Of a stretch of DNA of 7,213 nucleotides, positions 1 to 4,604 are shown one piece after another (positions within the stretch are counted from its first letter, which is position 1; the number at the start of each line of letters is the position of its first letter). The notes under the pieces were generated by a model that worked only from the letters and a program-made list of their open reading frames with translations, ran no database searches and was not told the origin of the DNA. The DNA is from an uncultured Candidatus Berkelbacteria bacterium. Lineage in GTDB: Bacteria > Patescibacteriota > UBA1384 > CAILIB01. A program made the translations under genes and the position numbers. Location: positions 1 through 7,213 of the forward strand of contig CALBLZ010000121.1 in assembly GCA_937895715.1 (NCBI GenBank), read 5' to 3'.

Positions 1-411
1 GCCCCCGCCAGCACCCCAGCCCCTCAGTCGAGTGCTACTGCTACAACCACTACTCCAACTACTGGGTCGTCAAGCCTAGTGCCTGGTTCTTCAGTAACAG
101 GATCAAGTAGCAGCTCTTCAGGACAGTCAGCCGGAACCTCCTCTAGCAACACCTCCGCAGTCCCTTCTCCTGATGCACAAGCTAGTGCAACCCCCGTTGA
201 CAGCGGTTTGGCTGACCAACAAGGCGATGAATTAATTCCATTTACTGAAACTGCCATCACGAGTCAGTCAGGAGCAACGCACCTTCCTGTTGAAGAGGCT
301 ATAGCCCGTGCTAATGCCGAGCGAACTCAAGCAATTACTATTGCTGGACTAACGCTTCTGGCCTTTATTTCGTTTTATATTACGCACCGGTTCAGCGCCC
401 GGTTGCATTAA
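1..411 (+). CDS. C-terminal end of a Ser/Thr-rich surface protein with a C-terminal membrane anchor (5' truncated)
   Basis: The reading frame is open from the first base of the window to TAA at 409-411, so the real start lies upstream; an internal GTG at 79 is not a convincing start. About 136 residues are visible. The first ~75 are almost only Ser, Thr, Pro, Ala and Gly, typical of an extended, possibly glycosylated extracellular stalk. A more ordinary acidic segment follows (DELIPFTETAI, then PVEEAIARANAERTQ), then one hydrophobic helix, about ITIAGLTLLAFISFYI, and a short basic end (THRFSARLH). The arrangement fits an extracellular protein anchored by a C-terminal membrane helix with its basic tail inside. 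No LPXTG motif is present. The functional domain, if any, is outside the window, so no function is assigned. It converges with the DedA gene, sharing four bases. Confidence 0.5.
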   Translation, partial: APASTPAPQSSATATTTTPTTGSSSLVPGSSVTGSSSSSSGQSAGTSSSNTSAVPSPDAQASATPVDSGLADQQGDELIPFTETAITSQSGATHLPVEEAIARANAERTQAITIAGLTLLAFISFYITHRFSARLH

Positions 412-1034
412 GATTGCAGCTCCTCCTCAGGTGTTGTACCCGCTCTTAATCGGCGTACTAGCAGGTACGTCAAGCCGGCCGCAATTACAATCAAAAGAAT
501 TAAGCCAATTGGCTCAAGGTGCTCTTCAACGCGCTGGTACTCTTCGCCAAGTATGTACCCACCAACGCCCAGCAAGGTGTTCCAGACGCCCGTTCCGATG
601 GCTGAGTATATTAGGAAGGGAACCGGCCGCAGCTTGCGCATCCCGGCAGGAATAGAGATGAGCGAACGAATTCCTGGCAATAGCCGACAGAGCAGGACTG
701 CCAGGTACCCATGCCGGTCAAACCAGCGCTGTGTAGTATGTAACTGGCGCGAATTTACACCAATATACTTTCCTCGCTTTTGGACGAATGCTTCAACGTG
801 ATGTTCTTTTAGCAACTTTCCGAGGCTGTACAGACTAACTGAACCAAGCAACGAACCCGCCGTTGCCCAAACGATTACCTGCCACAAGCCGAGCGCCCCC
901 TGTGACGCCGCAAAGCCGGCAAATGACATCACAATTTCTGAAGGAATCGGTGGAAAGATGGTCTCAATGAACATCAATAGAAAAACCCCACCATAACCGA
1001 GCGACGTAATAAGTGAGGTAACCCATTCAACCAT
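408..1034 (-). CDS. DedA-family (SNARE-associated/VTT domain) integral membrane protein
   Basis: The 208-residue product has the family's usual length of about 200. It begins with an amphipathic/hydrophobic segment and the acidic, proline-rich motif ETIFPPIPSE (residues 24-33), typical of the first re-entrant loop of DedA proteins. A Gly-rich membrane segment follows (about 50-72), then the conserved RLLPGIRSLISIPAG stretch (117-131) with the two arginines and proline (R117, P120, R123) seen in the family, and two further membrane segments (about 138-163 and 175-194). DedA proteins sit in the inner membrane; members are linked to transbilayer recycling of undecaprenyl phosphate or phospholipids and to membrane homeostasis, and the lipid handled here cannot be read from sequence. 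The start at 1034 gives the expected N-terminus. It follows the zinc-ribbon gene by 41 bases on the same strand. A TATAAC at 1046-1051 (minus strand) could be a -10 for its own nearly leaderless transcript, but no good -35 is visible. Confidence 0.5.
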   Translation of the reverse strand: MVEWVTSLITSLGYGGVFLLMFIETIFPPIPSEIVMSFAGFAASQGALGLWQVIVWATAGSLLGSVSLYSLGKLLKEHHVEAFVQKRGKYIGVNSRQLHTTQRWFDRHGYLAVLLCRLLPGIRSLISIPAGMRKLRPVPFLIYSAIGTGVWNTLLGVGGYILGEEYQRVEEHLEPIGLILLIVIAAGLTYLLVRRLRAGTTPEEELQS

Positions 1035-1075
1035 AAAATGTGACTGTTATATCTGATGGTTGAGAAAGGAAGAAT

Positions 1076-1348
1076 CTAGAAATCAAAGAGGTCTCCAAGG
1101 AACGATTCACGTCGCTTTTTGTGGTGAGGCTTAGCCTGGTATTCGTCTCGATCATACGATTCTCTGGTAGCCGGCGCGGACTGTGCAGGTTGCTGCGTGC
1201 GCGCAGGAGCACTCTGCTCAGAGCGCTCGATGAGCTTATCGAGCTCGCCCCGATCAAGCCACACACCGCGGCAGGTTGGGCAGTAGTCAATCTCTACACC
1301 AGAACGGTCAGTCATCACCAGAGGGACATTGCAGGTTGGGCAGTTCAT
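1076..1348 (-). CDS. Small TFIIB-type zinc-ribbon protein
   Basis: The 90-residue product starts with MNCPTCNVPL and has a second knuckle, DYCPTCRGVWLDRGELDKL, giving four zinc-ligand cysteines at residues 3, 6, 23 and 26. The CPTCRGVWLDRGEL string is the hallmark of the bacterial zf-TFIIB family (Pfam zf-TFIIB). Family members are small proteins of mostly unknown function, often fused to or encoded beside membrane proteins. Residues 45-75 are low-complexity (Ala, Pro, Gln, Ser) and the end has a basic patch, HHKKRR (75-80), followed by a hydrophobic/acidic tip, FLGDLFDF. That architecture (ribbon, flexible linker, basic patch, aromatic tip) suggests a nucleic-acid or protein adaptor, but this is inference. 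The two CPTC knuckles are encoded by identical 14-base stretches. It lies upstream of the DedA gene and probably shares a transcript with it. Confidence 0.5.
   Translation of the reverse strand: MNCPTCNVPLVMTDRSGVEIDYCPTCRGVWLDRGELDKLIERSEQSAPARTQQPAQSAPATRESYDRDEYQAKPHHKKRRESFLGDLFDF
1271..1344. repeat. 14-bp direct repeat encoding both zinc knuckles
   Basis: GCAGGTTGGGCAGT occurs at 1271-1284 and again at 1331-1344, exactly 60 bases apart, in the zinc-ribbon gene. On the coding strand each copy encodes the Cys-Pro-Thr-Cys knuckle. The repeat probably reflects either protein-level constraint with identical codon choice or an old internal duplication; recombination between copies would delete 20 codons in frame. 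Confidence 0.5.
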
Positions 1349-1609
1349 AATGCTGTTTAACTACTAAGTATGCACATCTTACCAAGATCTGGCCTATTTT
1401 CCAACCTCAATTTAAGACGCAGGAACAGGCGCTCTGGTCACTCACTACTAGAGCTGCCGCTCCTACACCTTTACAATTTCGTGTGTTGTTGACGCCGCAA
1501 TGCACTACAGTCAGACTAAAAATTGTATTGTCCTCTACGCGAGGATTACTTGTAGTACCAGGTCGAGGTGCTGCCCCACTTTATCCATACCACTACATAA
1601 TCAAGACAT
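1349..1609. promoter_or_regulatory. Divergent intergenic region holding the likely promoters of the zinc-ribbon/DedA pair and the fibre operon
   Basis: No convincing gene fits in these 261 bases; the open frames here run into and shadow the neighbouring coding regions. Because the flanking genes are transcribed away from each other, both promoters should lie here. For the plus strand I see two weak candidates: TTGACG at 1489-1494 with CAGACT 17 bases later (1512-1517), which would give a leader of about 85 bases, and CATAAT at 1596-1601 just upstream of the ATG at 1610, which would give a nearly leaderless message. TACAAT at 1472-1477 is another -10-like hexamer without a good -35. A small hairpin (TCCTC at 1531-1535, GAGGA at 1541-1545, 5-base loop) lies in the putative leader. 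For the minus strand no pair stands out. The region's role is firm; the individual sites are not. Confidence 0.5.
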
Positions 1610-2206
1610 ATGAAAACAATTCTTCGCAGCGCTTTGATGATTGCTGCAGTAGCCATGCTTGCAACTGGCACCACCCGTGCCTTGTTCACCAGCACTGTAG
1701 CTCTCAGCGGAACTTTCTCAACCGGCGAACTCAGCATGAGTTTGACCGATGGTACTACTACGAACCTCAATTTTTCTAACCTGAAGCCAGGTGACACCGT
1801 TCGCAAATGGGTAATGCTTACCAACGACGGAACCCTCGACATTGCAGGTATGACTTTGCAGACCGCCAATGCAACTGGTGATACTGGCCTTCTCGACCAG
1901 GTTCGCGTTTCTGTTATAGGTTGGAATACCAACCCAGGTGGCAACGCTTACTTCACTCCAGGCTGGAACACAACTGCTGGTCAGCCAGTAAACTGGTACA
2001 CCACTGCTGACGACGTATTCACCACTCCAGAATGGCAGTCAGGCACCATCCCAACCGTTCTTGCCCCAGGTGAGAGCATTCAGTACGTGCTTGATTTCAC
2101 TGTTCCAACAGATATGGATAACGCTTGGCAGAACAAGTCAGTTACCTTTGACATGAACTTCACCGCTCAGCAAGGTGCTGGTACTGCATACTCAATCTGG
2201 CCATAG
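1610..2206 (+). CDS. TasA/CalY-like secreted fibre subunit with SipW-type signal peptide
   Basis: The 198-residue product has a signal peptide (basic KTILR, hydrophobic core to about residue 20, TTRA) with probable cleavage after Ala24. The following LFTSTVALSGTFSTGELSM matches the pattern at the mature N-terminus of SipW-processed proteins such as TasA, CalY/camelysin and TapA: an aromatic residue, small residues, then an (A/T)GEL strand. The core has the NLKPGDTVRKWVMLTNDGTLDI block (57-78), typical of this beta-sandwich family, and a later APGESIQYVLDFTVP strand pair (152-166). It contains no cysteine. Known relatives are exported and assemble by donor-strand complementation into matrix fibres; some were annotated as M73 peptidases, but I see no protease motif here. 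All nine proline codons are CCA and many others are restricted, which points to high expression. No Shine-Dalgarno precedes the ATG. A strong hairpin follows the stop, then the signal peptidase gene. Assembly into fibres is inferred from the family. Confidence 0.5.
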   Translation: MKTILRSALMIAAVAMLATGTTRALFTSTVALSGTFSTGELSMSLTDGTTTNLNFSNLKPGDTVRKWVMLTNDGTLDIAGMTLQTANATGDTGLLDQVRVSVIGWNTNPGGNAYFTPGWNTTAGQPVNWYTTADDVFTTPEWQSGTIPTVLAPGESIQYVLDFTVPTDMDNAWQNKSVTFDMNFTAQQGAGTAYSIWP

Positions 2207-2218
2207 TAGTGGCTTATC

Positions 2219-2244
2219 GGTCGCCTGAGGAGTCTCGGGCGACT
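2219..2244 (+). promoter_or_regulatory. Strong intercistronic hairpin between fibre-subunit and signal-peptidase genes
   Basis: GTCGCCTGAG (2220-2229) pairs with CTCGGGCGAC (2234-2243) to give a 10-bp stem with a single T-G wobble and a 4-base loop GAGT; a further G-T pair is possible at 2219/2244. It fills the short gap between TAG (2204-2206) and the next ATG (2260). No T-run follows (ACCTAAGCTCTTACC), so it is not a standard intrinsic terminator. Likely roles are a 3' stabiliser or attenuating element that lets the subunit gene be expressed well above the enzyme and anchor genes, or a structure affecting initiation 16 bases downstream. The hairpin is certain; the role is inferred. Confidence 0.5.
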
Positions 2245-2259
2245 ACCTAAGCTCTTACC

Positions 2260-3009
2260 ATGAAAAACCATCGCACTATCGCTAGTACCGTCGGCTTTGT
2301 CCTTCTATTCTTACTTGGTGGGTTTGTATTAGTGTCAGTTCTCCCAATCCCAGGTGCGTGGCGCATTCTGTCGGTACTTTCTGGCTCTATGGAGCCTGCA
2401 ATTCGCACGGGTAGCGTAGTTATCATTCAGCCAGCCAAGAGCTATGACATCGGCGACGTCATCACGTTCCGTCAGGCAAGCACAGACCCCAAGAGCACTG
2501 GGACAATTACTCACCGCATTATCAAAAAACAGCAGGTTAACGGCACCGACATCTTTCAAACCATGGGGGATGCGAATAATGCAGCCGATATTCTTCCCGT
2601 GACTTCTGGGAATATCCTAGGTAAAACAAGGGCAACGATCCCATTCTTAGGCTATGTGCTCGAGTTCCTGCGTAATCCAATTGGGCTCATTCTTTTCGTA
2701 ATCATCCCATCAACCCTAATCATTAGCGAAGAAGCAAAAAAGATTCGGCGTGAAGCTGCCCGACTGTATGCCGAGCGAAAGGCGCGCAAGGCCGCTTCTA
2801 CAGAGCCTGAGCCAACACCTGAGCCAACACCAGAGTCACAGCCGAGTGAGGTTGTCGAGGTGGCGACCCAAACGCACACACCCTCTGCTCCTGCGACTGC
2901 TCCCAAGAAAGCCCAACCCAAGTCGCCTAAGAAGGCCCAACCCTCAAAGAAAAAGCCAAGCGCAGTAAAGAAAAAGGCTGCGCGTACAAGTAAGCAACCC
3001 CTCTCATGA
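2260..3009 (+). CDS. sipW: SipW-like (ER/archaeal-type, S26B) signal peptidase I with a lysine/proline-rich C-terminal tail
   Basis: The 249-residue product has a membrane segment (about 10-30), then VLSGSMEPAIRTGSVVII with catalytic Ser43, and GTITHRII with His85 where classical bacterial LepB has lysine. The GDANNAAD block (103-110) supplies the aspartates Asp104 and Asp110. Ser/His enzymes of this subtype are found in the ER, in archaea and as bacterial SipW. A second membrane segment (about 138-155) returns the chain to the cytoplasm. Residues 156-249 form a tail not needed for catalysis: a basic helix rich in Arg, Lys and Glu, an acidic EPEPTPEPTPE stretch, then a histone H1-like run with repeated PKKAQP. 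Its position directly between two SipW-type substrates makes processing of those proteins its likely job. It starts 53 bases after the fibre gene and ends in an ATGA overlap with the next gene, suggesting translational coupling. TGA is a true stop here. No Shine-Dalgarno is visible. Confidence 0.5.
   Translation: MKNHRTIASTVGFVLLFLLGGFVLVSVLPIPGAWRILSVLSGSMEPAIRTGSVVIIQPAKSYDIGDVITFRQASTDPKSTGTITHRIIKKQQVNGTDIFQTMGDANNAADILPVTSGNILGKTRATIPFLGYVLEFLRNPIGLILFVIIPSTLIISEEAKKIRREAARLYAERKARKAASTEPEPTPEPTPESQPSEVVEVATQTHTPSAPATAPKKAQPKSPKKAQPSKKKPSAVKKKAARTSKQPLS
2806..2829 (+). repeat. Two tandem 12-bp units in the acidic Pro-Glu segment of the signal peptidase tail
   Basis: CCTGAGCCAACA is repeated exactly at 2806-2817 and 2818-2829, with a degenerate continuation (CCAGAGTCACAG). 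It encodes the PEPT-type acidic linker of the signal peptidase tail. Identical tandem units can vary in number by slippage, in whole codons. Confidence 0.5.
2902..2949 (+). repeat. Two 24-bp imperfect units encoding PKKAQP octads
   Basis: Residues 215-222 (PKKAQPKS) and 223-230 (PKKAQPSK) of the signal peptidase are encoded by two adjacent 24-base units that differ at a few bases. Together with the following KKKPSAVKKKAAR they form the lysine-rich, histone H1-like end of the protein. Confidence 0.5.
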
Positions 3010-4016
3010 GATTACGCATTCCTCGCTTGGCCAGCCTTCCGGCCCTCCTGGGCATTGTCGCACTTGCCGCCTTTGGGCCAATTCAGAGCATTCGAGCAGC
3101 TACATTTGAAACAGGTGGGCTTCGTATCACATATAGTGGCCCCGATGTGCTTACATTCGGAAACATCAAACCAGGTGATAGTAATCGGAAAGAGTTTAGC
3201 ATCGAGAACATATCCAGTAGTCCACAAAATATCGCTATTGGAGCGACTAGCTTTGTGGATCTACTAAGTACCGCCCTCGTAGTGCGACCTGATATTAACG
3301 GTTCGCCAATCTGGACACGCTCACTCGCCAGCCTTTCTGGCACACAGAGTACCGGCATCGAGATTCTTCCACTACTCTCGCCGGGTCAAAGCGTAACACT
3401 GGGAATTACTATTTCGCTACCAGCTACAGCAGGAAATGAGTTCCAAAACTTGGTCTCGAGTGGATTCTCACTCGTGATTGGTAGTCAGCTTGAGCTTCTC
3501 CCTACACAAGCCCCCGGAGCAACCAACGGCGGGGTGACAGGACCTGGTGATGGCGGACAACCTCTATCACCTGCTCCTATTCTCCAATTTGACGGCCAGC
3601 CACTCTCTCTCCTCGCCCCGGGAGGCGCGCAGCCTACTCCAGCAAGCTCACCGACAGCCCTTGCAAATGAACCTCCGATAACTCAGAACCAGCCTGTAGA
3701 CACCAGCGAGGTACTCGGAGCTTCTGCTTCGCAAGACCTGATGGACTGTTTCTGGTGGTGGCTACTCCCATTACTGTTCGCAGTACTCCTTGTTGTGTAC
3801 CGCATAATCGGAAGGGCAAACCGTATCCCACTCGAGGCAGTTTGGCCTGCGCTCGCCGCTATTGGCACTATCGCACTCCACGAGTACCTCCACACCTGGT
3901 ACCGAGAAGTCGACGGCTGTGCCTACACCACGTACATAATTATTGGCGAGCTAGCTGTTTTCTACATCTTCATGTGGCTACAGGATCGAGATCAGAATCG
4001 TAGCGCACAAGCGTAG
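3006..4016 (+). CDS. Membrane-anchored TasA-like protein with Pro/Gly-rich stalk and three C-terminal membrane segments
   Basis: The 336-residue product starts at the ATG inside ATGA (3006-3009), overlapping the signal peptidase stop. Residues 1-31 are a signal peptide ending SIRA, followed by ATFETGGL; the RA cleavage context resembles the TTRA/LFTST site of the fibre subunit. The block LTFGNIKPGDSNRKEFSIEN (49-68) aligns with LNFSNLKPGDTVRKWVMLTN of that subunit, and LSPGQSVTLGITISLP (124-139) with its APGESIQ strand, so the first ~160 residues are a paralogous TasA-like domain. Residues 166-235 are a Pro/Gly/Ser/Thr stalk, then EVLGAS (235-240). Three hydrophobic segments follow (about 249-268, 277-292, 308-325); the basic loop IIGRANR places residues 266-273 inside. 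HEYLH (292-296) lies at the outer face of the second segment. Cys248 and Cys305 are both predicted outside and could form a disulfide. A role as membrane base, nucleator or terminator of the fibre is inferred; there is no direct TapA similarity that I can see. Confidence 0.5.
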   Translation: MRLRIPRLASLPALLGIVALAAFGPIQSIRAATFETGGLRITYSGPDVLTFGNIKPGDSNRKEFSIENISSSPQNIAIGATSFVDLLSTALVVRPDINGSPIWTRSLASLSGTQSTGIEILPLLSPGQSVTLGITISLPATAGNEFQNLVSSGFSLVIGSQLELLPTQAPGATNGGVTGPGDGGQPLSPAPILQFDGQPLSLLAPGGAQPTPASSPTALANEPPITQNQPVDTSEVLGASASQDLMDCFWWWLLPLLFAVLLVVYRIIGRANRIPLEAVWPALAAIGTIALHEYLHTWYREVDGCAYTTYIIIGELAVFYIFMWLQDRDQNRSAQA

Positions 4017-4035
4017 AGGTGCGCCAACTTTCACG

Positions 4036-4587
4036 ATGAGCACAATCACTGAGATAGTAGGCGAGCTTCACACAGTAGACGGGGTAACCGTAGATGCTGA
4101 AATATTAAACCCAGGAGCGACTGAGGAGGAGATAGCCCAACTAACTGCCGTATTCCCGGTTGATGAATCGGTTATCAACTTCTACCGGCAGCACAATGGG
4201 TGTCGTATTCACTGGAAAGGAAGACTACGAGCACGACAGTGGGGTAGCATTCAATTTCGCAGCATCGAAAATCTTTTAGCCGAAAACGGCTTGCTCGTTT
4301 GTGACGAAATGAATCCAGAGAACAGCATCAGTCTCATTACCACCCCCGATGGCGGTGTTCTTCTTAAGCAGCTCGACTACGATGGTCACACAATTGAACC
4401 CCACCTCACCTTTCCGCAACTTTTAGAACTACTAAAACTCACCCGTGGCTACTTTAACTGGGGCTATTACTGCAGCGTGCAGCTCACCCAGCGCGATACT
4501 GAGTTCTTGGCAGATATTGAGGGCGACCTAACTCCGCTCTTCCCCGACTTTTCTTGTGCGCGATTTAACGAGATTCTAGGGCAGTAG
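4036..4587 (+). CDS. SUKH (SMI1/KNR4)-like cytosolic protein
   Basis: The 183-residue product has no signal peptide or membrane segment. The PGATEEEIAQLTAVF ... DESVINFYRQHNG pattern (residues 26-55) is the N-terminal helix pair of SMI1/KNR4 (SUKH) proteins, in which an acidic helix is followed by a 'lp..yr.fl...NG' turn. GSIQFRSIENLL (70-81) fits the next strand, and LLELLKLTRGYF (129-140) a C-terminal helix. SUKH proteins include many immunity proteins of polymorphic toxin systems, but also scaffold or regulatory proteins; no toxin gene is visible here, so immunity is only a possibility. It follows the membrane-anchored TasA-like gene by 19 bases and is probably cotranscribed. AGAGGTG overlapping the previous stop is a distant, weak Shine-Dalgarno candidate. 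Its stop lies in the left arm of the inverted repeat at 4581-4604. The family assignment is moderate, from motif pattern only. Confidence 0.5.
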   Translation: MSTITEIVGELHTVDGVTVDAEILNPGATEEEIAQLTAVFPVDESVINFYRQHNGCRIHWKGRLRARQWGSIQFRSIENLLAENGLLVCDEMNPENSISLITTPDGGVLLKQLDYDGHTIEPHLTFPQLLELLKLTRGYFNWGYYCSVQLTQRDTEFLADIEGDLTPLFPDFSCARFNEILGQ

Positions 4588-4604
4588 CCCAAACCGGCTA
4601 CTGC
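4581..4604. terminator. Perfect 9-bp inverted repeat at the convergent gene ends, probable bidirectional 3'-end element
   Basis: GCAGTAGCC (4581-4589) and GGCTACTGC (4596-4604) are perfect complements separated by CAAACC. Each arm contains the last Gln codon and TAG stop of one convergent gene: the SUKH-like gene on plus and the membrane-anchored gene on minus. Transcripts from either side would fold into the same hairpin. Neither side has a U-run directly after the stem; TTTTT at 4620-4624 is 15 bases beyond it on the plus strand. It may therefore end or protect transcripts rather than act as a classical intrinsic terminator. Confidence 0.5.

Noticed and set aside
386..403. ACCGG/CCGGT 5-bp hairpin near the end of the first gene, considered as a terminator
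   Set aside because: Short stem, 8-base loop, inside coding sequence and without a U-run.
1472..1527. 8-bp inverted repeat TACAATTT / AAATTGTA in the intergenic region
   Set aside because: Arms are 40 bases apart and an 8-bp match is expected by chance about once in every couple of regions this size; could be an operator, but not supported.
1483..1779. Open frame on plus strand across the intergenic region into the fibre-subunit gene
   Set aside because: It overlaps the well-supported subunit gene in another frame and its protein is Cys/His/Tyr-rich with no domain pattern, typical of a shadow frame.
1546..1944. 132-codon minus-strand frame antisense to the fibre-subunit gene
   Set aside because: Its openness follows from the biased codon use of the subunit gene on the other strand; no recognisable domain.
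2260..2727. Possible LepB (Ser/Lys) signal peptidase
   Set aside because: The position of the general base is His85 in GTITHRII, and the short size of the catalytic domain fits the SipW/ER type rather than LepB.
3007..3267. TGA read as Gly (code 25), extending the signal peptidase frame
   Set aside because: The frame stays open to 3267, but the following gene starts at the ATGA overlap with a clear signal peptide and paralogous domain, so TGA is a stop.
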